A stretch of 64,000 bases of DNA. Origin: Eurosta solidaginis. Its lineage: Eukaryota > Arthropoda > Insecta > Diptera > Tephritidae. A model generated the notes under the pieces. That model was given only the letters and a program-made list of their open reading frames with translations. It searched no databases and was not told the DNA's origin. The stretch is taken from positions 48,084,779 through 48,148,778 of the forward strand of contig NC_090319.1 of the NCBI RefSeq assembly GCF_040869045.1. The letters run 5' to 3'. Each line of letters begins with the position of its first letter. Positions within the stretch are counted from its first letter, which is position 1. Position numbers and translations under genes: made by a program. Below, piece after piece: positions 1 through 11,214 of the stretch.

Positions 1-315
1 AAGAGGAACGCATACTCCTCAGAGAAAGGCGTGTCACTTTTGCTCAACTTCGTTCTGGATACTGTAACAGGATAAACTCTTATCTATCCAGAACCAACCC
101 CGACATAGAAAATGTATGCCCCGCTTGCAATGTGTCCCCACATGACACCAACCATCTCTTTAATTGTAATATGGAACCAACGCCTCTAACACCCCTTTCC
201 TTATGGTCCACCCCTGTTGAAACGGCAAGTTTCTTTTGACTCCCGTTAGAGGATATTGATGAGAATTTGTGGTCGGTCGCGGCTATTAGGTTGCTACAAC
301 AACAACAACTACCCT
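1..315 (+). mobile_element. 3' end of a Jockey-clade LINE, cut by the window edge
   Basis: Reading + strand, the first 240 bases encode the C-terminal end of a Jockey-type ORF2: a stretch containing LRSGYCNRLNSYLSRI and then a CPAC-x7-H-x3-HLFNC zinc-knuckle-like motif, a stop, and a short 3' UTR ending in a CAA-rich tail near position 315. The same protein end is encoded on the minus strand at about 41450-41570, so the two loci are copies of one family. The 5' part lies outside the window. The copy is intact up to its stop and looks fairly young. Confidence 0.85.
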
Positions 316-783
316 AACGCATATAACATCCATTTAAAGTTATTCTAGTATTAACATATTCACCAACATTTGAGGGTATTCATATATGTGTGAAATTATT
401 ATAATCATTTCAATTAGTTTAATGTAACATATGCTATTAATGTTTGATAATTCCCAAAATATTATTACTGATATTGCTATTACCGATTTATGAGCTTATC
501 ATATTTCCATTACTTTAAGGCAATCAATCATTAATTCAATTAACATACAATAAATAACAACCAAATGAAAACCATAAATATCGATAACACCAGATAGGCA
601 AAACGTACATATATTTAGAATATGTATGGAACAAATAAGTTTCGAAATTATATTGAATTGAATGTAATGAAGTTTATTTTTGTTATTTGGAGAGAAATTT
701 ACGATTGAATTGAGTTTGCATAACATCAAGGGCCGATTTGAGATGAAAACCATAAAAGCCACTTAACTTTAATTGTGGATTGC
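316..783. other. AT-rich sequence, nothing recognised
   Basis: No coding frame, repeat or RNA gene is recognised here. Small open frames on the minus strand (499-762, 683-907) have the composition expected of chance in AT-rich DNA. Confidence 0.5.
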
Positions 784-1177
784 TATATAAATTGTATATA
801 ACGACCACCGTGGTGTGATGGTAGCGTGCTCCGCCTACCATACCGTATGCCCTGGGTTCGCACCAAGAGCAAAGCAACATCAAAATTTTAGAAATAAGGT
901 TTTTCAATTAGAAGACAATTTTTCTAAGCGGGGTCGCCCCTCGGCAGTGTTTGGCAAGCGCTCCGAATGTATTTCTGCTATGAAAAGCTCTCAGTGAAAA
1001 CTCATCTGCCTTGCAGATGCCGTTCGGAGTCGGCATAAAACATGTAGGTCCCGTCCGACCAATTTGTAGGGAAAATCAAGGAGAGCACGACGCAAATTGG
1101 AAGAGAAGCTCGGCCTTAGATCTCTTCGGAGGTTATCGCGCCTTACATTTATTTATTTTTTATTTATATAAATTGTA
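784..1177 (+). mobile_element. tRNA-derived SINE with target-site duplication (copy S1)
   Basis: A full-length SINE of about 370 bp. The head carries a tRNA-like A box (GTGGTGTGATGGTAGC, about 810) and B box (GGGTTCGCACC, about 853), so it would be read by RNA polymerase III. The body then runs to a conserved end (TTATCGCGCCTTACATTT, about 1133) and an A/T-rich tail. A 13-bp target duplication TATATAAATTGTA lies at 784-796 and 1165-1177. Five relatives lie on the minus strand in this window. Small ORFs inside it are not genes. Confidence 0.9.
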
Positions 1178-1639
1178 CTTATTTTAAGAGTACATCGGTG
1201 CGCTTTTCGTCAAACATTTCAGATCGGGAGATGCTTTAGATGAGCCAGCAGACAGCACTTGCACTTCGATCACTGAGCGGGTAGTGTCACGATTGGTGAC
1301 GGAAACCAAGATCGAATAGAAGACGAAGATTTTCTCACAGGTTAAATCGCAGAACCCGGATCAAATATTTTCTACCATGCCACAAGTTTCGAGAAGTAAG
1401 ATCGTGGAATGACTGAGAATAATATTGGGATGGTGCATAAGACTAAATCATTAAACACACAATAGGCTGATTGATGTGTACATAAAGTCCAACATGTAGA
1501 AAAAACTGATTTGCTCATGACAACATGCACACACCAAAGGCAACTCGGTATACACGGCACCACATAGGGTAGTAATAAACACAGAGAAATCCTTGGAATA
1601 TAAAGAGTGTGCCTATAAAGTCTTTTCAGACTTTTCTTG
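1178..1639. other. unassigned sequence
   Basis: No gene recognised. It could be the upstream, fully decayed part of the LINE that follows, but I see no conserved motif to prove that. Confidence 0.4.
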
Positions 1640-2600
1640 GGCTTGCAACTATGTCTTCAAACAGGCGATCATGAATGTTACGAAATCAGAGGGCATACGC
1701 CTGCGGCAGGGCTTATACCCCACGTCTCCTGAGCATACTCACGAGTAACTCAGACTTTCGGTGTATGCATGTGACCTTGCACTTGTCAGAAGTGAAAATG
1801 ACCTTGTAACACTTAGCTCTTTAATGGATCTGCCGTTTCGGTATATACGTACCTTGGCATTTGATGTCAGGTTGACCGCCATTAGAAAATGTGTTTACTA
1901 ATGGGTGCAACGTCCCGAATTTGGCCAGGTCTAAGCCAGGAGAGATGACCATGCAGCTGTGTCCCGGCACAAAATATCTAGCAAACATTCTAGAGGATAG
2001 AGTCGCGGAAACTCAGCGTGGAGGAGAAAGTAAAGGACGGCACCTTATGCATGTAAAAGAATACTTAATGAGCTGTACGAGTAGTATATCAGCCTGTCTC
2101 TATAGTTGGGTATTTACCTTTATTATAAAGCCCATCCTCTACTATGGAGTCCTTCTTTGGTGAACAGCTACACAAAAAAATTTGGCGACAAAGAACATAG
2201 CGTTAATAACTGCAAGAGGGCTCAGTGCCTCGGAGCAGCTTGAACGCAGACAATACATGCAAAGTAGCACAGCGTAATCAATTACAGGATAAATGGACTA
2301 GCTGATTCCGTATCTGCGCTTCAAAGGGACACTCAGAGTCACAATAAATGTGGATCGTTGACGCAAGGGTGCCCAAAGTTAAGCCTAGTTAGTGGGAACA
2401 GATATACTAAGTGCGGGTTGGAAAATAAAATGGCCGAACTCGGTTTGAACTCGTGCCCTGCATTTAGCAGACTGAGACTCCAGTTATAAGGAGTGATAGA
2501 GCAGTCAGATCTAGAAGCAGCAATGACCATAGGTCCTAGAAAGCTTATAGTATTTTCCAAGAGGATGGAGTTATATAATAACATACGTTCCGGTTGTTGA
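1640..2600 (+). pseudogene. decayed R1/LOA-type LINE reverse transcriptase, C-terminal half
   Basis: Pieces of a non-LTR reverse transcriptase can be read in shifting + frames. They are a stretch around YACDLALVRSENDLVTLSSL (about 1764-1823, in the place of the catalytic YADD block), then FTNGCNVPNLARSKPG (1894-1941), then the thumb segment IIKPILYYGVLLW (about 2125-2163). A later piece, NSCPAFSRLRLQL (about 2450-2490) with SDLEAAMTIGPRKLIVFSKR following, is the C-terminal cysteine/leucine region. At least four frameshifts or stops break it. The same C-terminal block occurs at 15140-15540 on the minus strand, so both belong to one family. Clade placement is by resemblance of the thumb region. 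Confidence 0.65.
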
Positions 2601-3660
2601 TAGGGTTTTCAGGCTCGGTCGTAAAAAAATTCTGGTAACGCTATGAACTCATTCAATCTATAAGCGGACAGGCCAGTTCAAGGTAACCTAAGTAAATTAA
2701 AATTGTTTGTAAATTTTTGGTTATCAATGCAGGGTTTTTTGACTTTTGAATTTAAAATTGTACAGTTCATATCAAAGATCTAAGACTTATGTCTTCTTAA
2801 TAATTACTTTGATTGCTGATGCGTAATTTGAATAAAAACGTACCAAATAAATGATCATAAAGAGAAATTATAACACTCAACCTTCACATATTCTAAGAAG
2901 GAAAATATCAAAAATTAACACCCATTTACGTTTCTTCTTATAAAATAGCTTAACTGAATACAATTGCTTTTTCATAATAGAATATACAGCTTAAATATCA
3001 TAAACGTCTTTCTTTACATTGCTTTCGTTCTACGTTGAAGTTATTCAGCTGGATATGTGGCTTTGTATATACGCAAGCAAGTGTATTTATGTATTCATCC
3101 TGTGCCGAATTGTTGTGATGACAACTAAGTAAGCTCGTAATATCATTAACGTGAACAACAACTATGTCCTAGTCTCCATTATTCCATTAAACATTATTGG
3201 CACCAGCAAAACCATGACAGCTATGCTCAATATCGCACCTTCGTCTACAAAAAGCAAGCAGAATCGCAAACATGTGGGAGAGGCTATTTATATGTACATA
3301 CAAAGATACTCCCACTCAAGCCAACAATAAAGCATACCCTGCGATGGAAAAAATTTATGAATGTTCTGATCATATGATTGCACTCGAACTCATCCGAAAA
3401 ATATTAAATTGATATCAACCACAAATCCAACTATATGGTTACTTTGCTATCAGGGCATTGAAAGCAGCAAGAATACGGGAGTGGCCATCAACCAAATCAC
3501 ATCAACAAACTGGCCATAAACCAAGTAATCCACATTTGAAAAAAGGGGAGTGTATAGAGAGTAAATGTTTTTAAGCTCGCCCAGGGATCGAAGTTACATC
3601 ACAAAAGAGGTAGCCACAAACAAATTAACTCTAAGAGCTAAGAGCTTCGTTGGCTTCTTA
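2601..3660. other. about 1 kb without a recognised gene
   Basis: AT-rich sequence with no coding frame over 70 codons and no repeat that recurs elsewhere in the window. I see nothing to annotate. Confidence 0.45.
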
Positions 3661-4875
3661 TGGGTAACAACTGACACAGACAAGTTATCGTGGAGTTATC
3701 GGTTTGTTTTCGGTTTTTATCGACTGGCTATGGATGGTTCACAACAAACCGATGAGTCGTCGTTAGCAAATTGATAGCACGCCGGTAGCAAATTGTTAAC
3801 GCTCAGTTAAGAAATCGATAACTTTTCGATAAAAAGTCGATAGTTTTTTTAAAAGTGTGAACTGGCCAGTCAATAAGACCTCACATAGACAAAATGTTTC
3901 CATAGTGTACTTTTTGATAAAAGATTGATGTCTTTTCGATAAATAATCGATTACTTTTCGATACTAAATCGAAATATTTTCGATCGTAAATCGATAAATT
4001 TTCCATTACTTTTAGATAAAAAATCGTAGCGCGCGGATAACAATTCGTGAACGCACCGTCAACAATTGAGGCAAGGTTAAGTTTAACTGGCTGGCCTCAG
4101 ATATTAAATCGGTATTTTTTAGATAAAAAAACCTATATCTTTTCGATAAATAATCAATAGTAAAACAAGAATTCTTCGATAAAAAGTCGAAATTATTTTT
4201 ATTAAATCGAAGTTTTTCCAAAAACAAATCGAAATTTGTATAGTTATCGGTTTGTTATCGGTTTCCATCGACTGGCTACAGATGTTTTAAAACAAACAGA
4301 AGAGTGCTCGTTAACAAATCGATTACACGCCGGAAACAATTGCTGAAAATTAAATGAGAATTCAATTACTTTTCGATGACAAATCGATAGCTTTTTGATT
4401 ATAAATTTATATCCTTTCCATAAATTATAGTCAACTTTCGATAGTAAATAAATATATTTTTAATAATTTATCGACAGAATTTCGATAACTTTTTGCTGTT
4501 AAATAGATAACATGTGGCACGCAAGCGAAGAACAAACCGATTGTTAAATTACGTGATATTGAATCGATCACTTTTTTTTTTTAATAAAATAATCGATATA
4601 ATCGAAATAATCGACAACAAATCGGTAACACTTAATAAAAATGTTAGTTTTTTGATAACAAAATGAAATATGTTGGACATTTTTTTTAAACATCGATTAG
4701 TTTTCGATAACAAATCCACAACCAGTCGATAGTACATCGATAACTCGTCGAAAAAAAATTTAAAAAATCCGATAAATCAATACATTTTGGCATTAAACAG
4801 TCGACATCTTTTCTATAATAAATCCATACATTTTCGGAAATAAACCGATAACTCATCGATAGCCTCTGTTATCGA
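3661..4875. repeat. degenerate CGATA-rich array 1
   Basis: The stretch begins with TATCG-type words (TTATCGGTTTGTTATCGG style, 3680-3730 and 4240-4280). It then turns into a degenerate array of units such as ACTTTTCGATAACAAATCGA at roughly 20-25 bp spacing. I count at least 15 exact CGATA words in about 1.1 kb, many as ATCGATA. TATCG on one side and CGATA on the other give the region a self-complementary, foldback character. The same repeat recurs at 5881-6860 and 24690-25020. ORFs here rich in F, D and R are products of the repeat. Confidence 0.75.
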
Positions 4876-4897
4876 TGGTCCAGTTATAACCTTTCGA

Positions 4898-5016
4898 GAA
4901 GTTTTTTCCTTTCCTTTCCTTTCCCCTACTTTCCTTTCCTTTCCTTTCCTTTCCTTTCCTCTCCTTTCCTTTCCTTTCCTTTCCCTTCCTTTCCTTTCCT
5001 TTCCTTTCCTTTCCCG
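4898..5016. repeat. (CCTTT)n pentanucleotide microsatellite
   Basis: About 120 bp of CCTTT units, broken by two or three substitutions. Read on the minus strand it gives a false ORF of repeated KERKG. Confidence 0.95.
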
Positions 5017-5880
5017 TTATGATGTAGTCCGTAACTAGTTGGCTTGACTTCACGTTAGTTATACTAGCTCACACACTTCTAAGTGTATGTATGTATGTAT
5101 GTATTATTGCCTATTTTAAAGCATGGTCGGGCTATGAGTTTTGCGCTTGAGCAGCCATACTACGCACATGATATCATCAACAGAGGTGACGGTAATGGAC
5201 GTCAACGTTCGTTAATAAAGACATCGTATATCCTGTGCGAGCTTTTTCGCCTACATGTAAATTTATGAACATAAATAAAAACGTACAAGTGACTAAATGT
5301 AGAGATTCGTTCGTCGCATGTATGTAATTACGTACCTAATATGTATCCTAATATCATAAAGGTCACTAAGGGAAGAGTGGCAACAAGTGAGGAGAGTGTG
5401 AAGTGGAAAAATTGTGCTGAAAGAGTAGAGAATCATGCGATTACCAATTTCAAATCACATTCTATATTTTATGACTTTCGAAATGAACAAAAAAGTAAGG
5501 TCTAAATTGTCTTCGGCTGCATTTAAGACCTCATAATTTTCATGAATGGAAGTGAAAAATAATCAGATTAAATTTTTAAGAATTCACAAAGTCTATATTG
5601 TTATATGTTTGACCACATTCAAACAGACAGACAGACAAATGAATGGACAAACGGACAGACGGATATCGCTGAATTAACTCAGCTCGTCATCTTGACGATA
5701 TCTTCAAAAACATCAAAAGGTCTATACTCTCTCATGACGAAAATTAATATACTAATTAATTTTCATGAAAGGTATGGAGAATTTGTGAGTATCATGTAAT
5801 CGTGAACACGATCTGTAAATATAGTGGTGTACGTCTAGGAAACTTAAATTTTTAAGTTAAGTATAGATCTCTTCGTCGCC
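5017..5880. other. unassigned, with short simple repeats
   Basis: Holds a short (TATG)n run at about 5085-5103. Near 5625-5665 is a CAGACAGACAGACAAATG tract that recalls the CCGTCCGTCCGTC tract of the D elements; it may be a very old D remnant. No gene is recognised. Confidence 0.4.
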
Positions 5881-6860
5881 TTCTTACCAGTAACAGTGGA
5901 CACCGACAAGTTATTGTTTTGTTTTAGCTTAATTATTAATAGCGAAATATTATTGTCGAGTTCTCGATGTTTCCAGCTTGCTATCGATTTTTTGTCATCT
6001 TTCGTCGTCTTCTTACTGGTTAGTTAACGGCTTGTTATCGTAGTATTACAAATGCGTCATCAATTTTAAATTGAACTTTTATAGGTATCACTTTCATAAC
6101 AAACAGATGAGGCTTCGATAACAAATCGACAACACGCCAAAAACAAACTAACAACAACTCGATTTTTGATAGCAAATCGATCACTTTTTGATAACACATC
6201 AATAAAATGCCGATAAAAAATTTGTAACACTCCGATAACAAATCGATAGATTTTCGATGAGAAACAACTTTTGATGCTTACCTTAACTTTTCGAGAGTTT
6301 AAAAATCGATAAATTTTTGGTAACGTAACGATACATTTTCCTTGGATACTCGATAAATTTGCGTTAAAATATCAATAATATTGTGTTAGCAAATCGACAA
6401 CGTGAAGTAAAAAATTCCTAAGACATTGATAAACTTCTCTTAAAATATCGAAATCATTGTGTTAACGAATTGAGAACCTTAAGTAATAAATAGATAACTT
6501 TTCGATAACAAACTGATAACCATTCAATAACAATTTGGAAATACTTTACTTATCGATGAGTTTTTCCATAGAAAATCGATAACTTTTGGTTGCCAAATTG
6601 ACAACTTTTTCATAACACATATCATTTCGGTAAAACCCCGATAATTTTGCGAAAGAAAATCGATAATGGTTCGGTAAAAACATGGCTTTTCGTTCAAAAA
6701 TCGTTAACTTCTTTTTTATCGATTTACACTTCGACAACAAAGATTAACTCGTCGCTAACACAACTATAAGATTATTCCTCGGTAAAAAGTGAATATCCTG
6801 GTCATAACCCATTGATAAAAACTGATAACTAATCATTAGCAAACCGGTAACACTTCGAAA
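5881..6860. repeat. degenerate CGATA-rich array 2
   Basis: Same repeat family as 3661-4875, in the same orientation: TATCG words near 5990 and 6035, then units of the form AACAAATCGATAACTTTTCG to about 6850. The two arrays flank the (CCTTT)n tract and about 0.9 kb of unrelated DNA. They could be one array split by insertion or two copies of one element. Confidence 0.7.
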
Positions 6861-6869
6861 ATAAACTGG

Positions 6870-7032
6870 GGTTGGAATGACCCAGGATGTTTAATGTGGT
6901 CATGGAAACCATTGATGGTTGGGCTAGTACCTTAATGGTGCTTTTTGCCGGAACGTACCGCATCTATGTCAGGCAAACGACTTCCTTAAACTTTCGGAGA
7001 GTATCGTTATCGTTAATAAAAAACAACTACAA
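6870..7032 (+). mobile_element. LINE/SINE 3'-tail fragment (family T)
   Basis: Matches, with many substitutions, a tail also present at 28284-28462, 29727-29911, 46350-46690 and 54694-55105. The shared signature is GGGCTAGTACCTTAATGGTG, then a GGAACGTACCG block, then GGCAAA-GAC, then a (CAA)n-like end. These are 5'-truncated insertions of one retroelement; which LINE it belongs to cannot be decided here. Confidence 0.65.
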
Positions 7033-8928
7033 CATTCTATATTCCTTTAGGTGGCATAATACTTTCAAAGCTTACGCTTCCAGTTGCATCTAACTAAAGT
7101 TTACTTTTTGGTTTCTCCATGCCGTGAGCGGGGATGTATATGCATCAAAAATTATTAATAAGTTCTTCGTCTGAATTGCAAACCATCAAAATCAAACTCA
7201 TTTTAATTTCATGAGTCAACCAGAAACAATTTTTACTAACACAACGAAAGTGACTCCTGACTCAGATGCAACGTACGTAGACTCTTTTACGGATCCCTAT
7301 AATTTTTCTTTGTTTTCTTAATTATATTTTGCTTGCAGCTTTGCAGCTATGTTTTTGGTATTTCATAAAAACATTCAAGTGTATGTTTAAGCATTAAAGA
7401 AACAAAGCTATTATTAATAAATTGTCTCATACTTTCATTATTTATTCTTTTGGCTTTCGACTGTTAATAAATCATTAATTTTATGACTGCCACAAAATTT
7501 CATTCATGCAGTGTCAAAGGCAACGATTTTAAGTGAAATTTGTTGCACTGCTTCACCAGCGCAGAGCACGAGTCAATACATCATTAACGTACTCGTGGAT
7601 ATACAGTTTGCAGTTATGCAGCCAAAAGTGTTATATGCCGTTATGCAACTGCTACTCCAACTATCACATTATCTGTTAACTGAAAGCTCGCTATGTTCGT
7701 TAATATACACTAAAGTGCATACATACATATCAGCAATTACAACTAACTCATACAAAAATAGCTGTAAAACATCGTATGGATGTCGAGTTTAGTAAAAACG
7801 TTTTGAAAATTGCATTATCTAGTCACATTCACAGAAAAATATTTCTAGAAGAGACTGCCACAAATTTTTTGCATTCAAATGCATTTCTTCCGCCTTCATC
7901 CTTTTTAGCTTCTCCTTAATCACACGTTTATGCTTAATTTTCACGTCGTTTTCAAAATTAAAGCTACGGCGACTGATTTGTTGCTTGTTCTGGTTTGCTT
8001 GGCTTGTTGTATGGCTGCTGGTTGGCATTCTATACGCAAACACATATACAGTTGCGCACACGCATACATATACCCAAGGCGGCTATCATTAATCTTTGCA
8101 ATAAACTTGCAATGGTATTGCTGCTAAAAGCAGTGCGCAATTGCTAACAACACTGCAGCAAAAATATATTTATATCAGCATATAAACTGGAATATACTAT
8201 GCTACAAAATATGAATATTTTAAAATTTTTAATGCTTTGAATGTTAACTACAGGTATAGCATAATTAATTTAAGTAGTACATATTACCGGTTGCGTTATT
8301 GACTCAATGTAGCTAGGGTGCGCCATGGCGTATGAGTAACAGAAAATTGTAATCAAACCAGAGCTGCAAAATTACCGACAGCACAATTTTTCTTCAATTT
8401 TTCAATCAAGAATACTTGATTGAAGAATTTTCATAAGACTTAAATTTGTCAAACAGTTAAATTTTTAATTTTTTTTAAACTATTTTTGGCATTTTTAAGA
8501 AATGTATTCCCCATGATTCAATTACAGGAGGTTTGCTCGACTGAGATATTTTTTAACAATTGCAGCCATTTTGCTCCCAAATCGAGTTGACATCCGTTAA
8601 CTGTGTTGTTTCTTTGTCATTTCTCGAAAAATATTAGTAGTAGGAATAGGAAGCAATTAGTTTACAAATACCCGATAAGTACTGAACTGCATAATTCCTT
8701 AGAACATTTTTTTTTTTTTTTTTAATTTTATGATGAATTTATTAACTATGCCATGATCAATTTGTGTGGATGACCATAAGTAAATTAATGAAAAGTGCGG
8801 ACACCAAGGAATCGAGCATTTTCGTAAACCTATGAACATACGAAACCTAAACCAATTTAAAATTCATCGTTCAACGTCAAAATCTCGACTAGTAAATCGA
8901 TTCATTCATTTTATATTTGGAATATTAT
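7033..8928. other. about 1.9 kb with no recognised gene
   Basis: The largest stretch of apparently non-repetitive DNA in the window. Two overlapping small frames exist: 7511-7792 (+, 93 codons) and 7819-8061 (-, 80 codons, with a very charged middle). Neither resembles a known family to me. A poly-T run lies at about 8708-8724. Nothing supports a gene, but this is the most plausible place for unique host sequence. Confidence 0.4.
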
Positions 8929-9104
8929 TGTGACGAAAATATTTTTGGAAACTGAACTTTGAAATATATGTCATTGTGAAAATTAATTAGTTTAGTTTCC
9001 TTGAATTCGTTCGTTAATAAAGAATCAATTTTTCTTACATAAATTTTATTTACGATTTATTCGACTGGCAATCTACGCATACATTTATTTTAAAACCCGT
9101 AACA
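8929..9104 (+). mobile_element. LTR of a gypsy/mdg3-like retrotransposon, + orientation
   Basis: A 176-bp LTR beginning TGTGACGAAAATAT and ending CCCGTAACA, followed after two bases by a primer-binding site. It is the near-identical inverse of the LTR at 11025-11201. The two LTRs face each other across about 1.9 kb, which is not a normal provirus arrangement. Confidence 0.85.
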
Positions 9105-9106
9105 AT

Positions 9107-9126
9107 TGGTGTCAGAAGTGGGATTC
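9107..9126 (+). other. primer-binding site for tRNA-Leu
   Basis: The 20 bases starting TGGTGTCAGAAGTGGGATT complement the 3' end of insect tRNA-Leu with its CCA. This primer is used by the mdg3/micropia/blastopia branch of gypsy-type elements. The site abuts minus-strand protease coding sequence, so the 5' UTR and gag that should follow on this strand are absent. Confidence 0.8.
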
Positions 9127-9560
9127 CATCACAATTGACTATAACCTCGACTTCGTGACATTACGCCAACAGAGCTCCTTTCAAAATATATTTAGGTGAT
9201 TTATATTCATTCAGAACTCTTACCGGAATTAGTCCGTCGTTATTTGAATTTACTAAAGTTTTAGCAACCACTACGTTTGGTGTAAAGTTTTTTACCGCTT
9301 CAATAATCCATAACTTATTTCCGCCAAATTCCCATTAATTTTCGCCCAAATAACTGCCTCAGGTACGGCTGGAATCTCTTGACTATCAACCACATGTACT
9401 TGCTGAGGTCTGTCGTAACCGTAACCTAGAAATCGACGCCAATTATAATTTCGTCAGCAATATCCGCCACAATGAAATCATGTAAAGCTGTCATATTCCC
9501 AATCGTCACATCACAAGTAAGTTCACCTATTAAAAATAATTCCTCGCCAGTGGCAGTACG
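9127..9560 (-). pseudogene. gypsy-type pol fragment: aspartic protease region
   Basis: On the minus strand, frames around 9560-9430 give GEELFLIGELTCDVTIG followed by a block ending EIIIGVDF, the typical C-terminal flank of a retroviral-type protease. Broken frames then continue to about 9140 (ILKGALLA, CHEVEVIVNC). Stops and frameshifts are frequent. The fragment ends exactly where the opposite-strand primer-binding site begins. Confidence 0.65.
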
Positions 9561-9864
9561 CAGTTTTGCTCCAAAAGTGGCTTCACAATCATTTTAACTA
9601 ACCCTGCCTTTATTATGGAATGTGATGCTCATGTGTCCGACGTCAGCATACGTTCTTCTCCTTCTATATATCCTCTCACCGTTATGTTACTGGATTCTCT
9701 ACCTCTTTGCGAAATTGCGATAAAAGGGTACCCAATTGCGGGAACCAGCGTGACCCTCCTGCAGCTGGTTCGATTTAGTTTAACGAAATGTCTGCTGTGC
9801 TGTCAGTGCTTGCTCTGTTTTGCTGAGGATTCGATGGCTGTTTTCCTACAACAAAACAACTTCG

Positions 9865-10980
9865 AGCCACATGTCCTTTCTAGCCACACTTAAAGTAATT
9901 ACCTTCAGACTTCCTCTGAGCCTCCGACGTTGGTTAAACATATTTTAGAGTATTGCAAACTGACTGCAACTCATTTTCTTCAACATCTAGCCGACGTGCG
10001 CGATACTAAGGTCTGCTCAAAAGTGTGGCTGTTTCTTGAGTCAATGCATGTGCAACTGTCTCCACAACCGGATAAGTTGGCATAGCATAAGTTGCGCGCT
10101 TATTGTCAATGTCACGAATGCCATTCATGAACGCATGAATTTTAATACGTTCGATAAACTCACTGGAAGCATCCTCGTTTGCTAAATGAGCCAACTGTTA
10201 ATTTCTGTAGCAAAATCCTGTAAGCCACCGATTCAACAATTAATTTTGAAAAATCTGTTTCCGGTGTCCACTGCCGGATTTCTTCTCCAGTGCATTCATT
10301 ATAGCCGTAAAACTACGCTGTTCCCCCGTAGGTACTATGTTCAAAACCTCTGCTGCAGAAACTTTTAACGAAAGGATCAAAGTATCACCCCAGTTATTGC
10401 TCATTGCTGCCGACTCAAAGGTCTTAAAAGGAATAGTCCCATCATAAGGAGGAACTTGAAATTTCATTCCACGAGAAACCATTGTTGTCGCTGGCCGAAC
10501 ATTATCACGAATATGGGTTTCTAAACAACCAACTCTTTCTTCGGTAGACTGAACCTTCTCGACTACTCTTTCCTCAACAGATTTGACCTGCTCATCAATT
10601 GCTGAAACTCTCTCACCAAGTTCCGCTGTATGGTTGGAGAAAGAGGCTAACATTTTCGATGAAATCTCAGATAATCTTTCAGCCAGTCGAGTTTCCAGGT
10701 TTTCAACCATTTCCTTAGAGTTTTCAGCCAACTGGCCTTGAATAACCATGAGCAAATCGTCGAAGTTTGTACTTACTGAAGGCGACGTTCCTCCTGCCCT
10801 CTCAAATTTTGTGTTTATATCTGAAACGTGAAAATTAAAAGCATCCACATCCAAACCATCTGCTTCTACAGCTTCCCTTAACCGTGTCCGTAGCTCAAGT
10901 TTATTTCCGTTTGTTGGCAAACCACGAATTTCGAGTTCTGCTTTAAGCTGTTGAATTCGCAACTCTTCGAATTTTACCAT
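9865..10980 (-). pseudogene. gag: gypsy/mdg3-like gag
   Basis: Starts with ATG at 10980, 45 bp after the LTR at 11025-11201. An open frame of 246 codons runs to 10240. The N-terminus (MVKFEELRIQQLKAEL with RGLPTNGNKLELRTRL) is a SAP-like helix-extended-helix motif known from gag of this branch. A long coiled-coil stretch follows (about residues 75-145). Beyond 10240 the protein continues in another frame (LAHLANEDASSEFIERIK, 10194-10006). It ends in a broken zinc knuckle (YFKCG, GHVARSC) at about 9870-9895. Gag would form the nucleocapsid; this copy is disabled by frameshifts. Confidence 0.8.
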
Positions 10981-11002
10981 CTTGCAATTTTTATTCGTTT
11001 AG

Positions 11003-11022
11003 AAATCTCACTTCCGACACCA
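11003..11022 (-). other. primer-binding site, diverged
   Basis: On the minus strand TGGTGTCGGAAGTGAGATTT lies two bases after the LTR end. It is the tRNA-Leu site with two or three substitutions relative to 9107-9126. Confidence 0.7.
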
Positions 11023-11024
11023 AT

Positions 11025-11201
11025 TGTTATGGGTTTTAAAATAAATGTATCCCTAGATTGCCAATCGAATAAATCGCAAATAAAATTTATGTAAGAAAGA
11101 TAGCTTCTTTATAACATGAAAGAATTCAAGAAAACTAAACTAATTAATTTTCACAATGACATATATTTCAAGGTTCAGTTTCCAAAAATATTTTCGTCAC
11201 A
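11025..11201 (-). mobile_element. LTR of a gypsy/mdg3-like retrotransposon, - orientation
   Basis: A 177-bp LTR with TGTGACG...ATAACA ends. On the minus strand it has integrase and a polypurine tract before it, and a primer-binding site and gag after it. One LTR therefore serves as the 3' LTR of one copy and the 5' LTR of another, as expected of a tandem element sharing a central LTR. Confidence 0.85.
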
Positions 11202-11214
11202 TTGCCCCCCTCCT
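11202..11214 (-). other. polypurine tract
   Basis: On the minus strand AGGAGGGGGGCAA stands directly before the LTR. It is the usual primer for plus-strand DNA synthesis in LTR retrotransposons. Confidence 0.75.

Noticed and set aside
810..870. tRNA-like A and B boxes suggesting a tRNA gene
   Set aside because: Followed by the SINE body and repeated six times; no full cloverleaf.
4853..5053. Repeated KERKG minus-strand frame
   Set aside because: Translation of the (CCTTT)n microsatellite.
3219..7000. Repeated short units as a CRISPR array
   Set aside because: Eukaryotic AT-rich degenerate repeats with no regular spacers and no cas genes.
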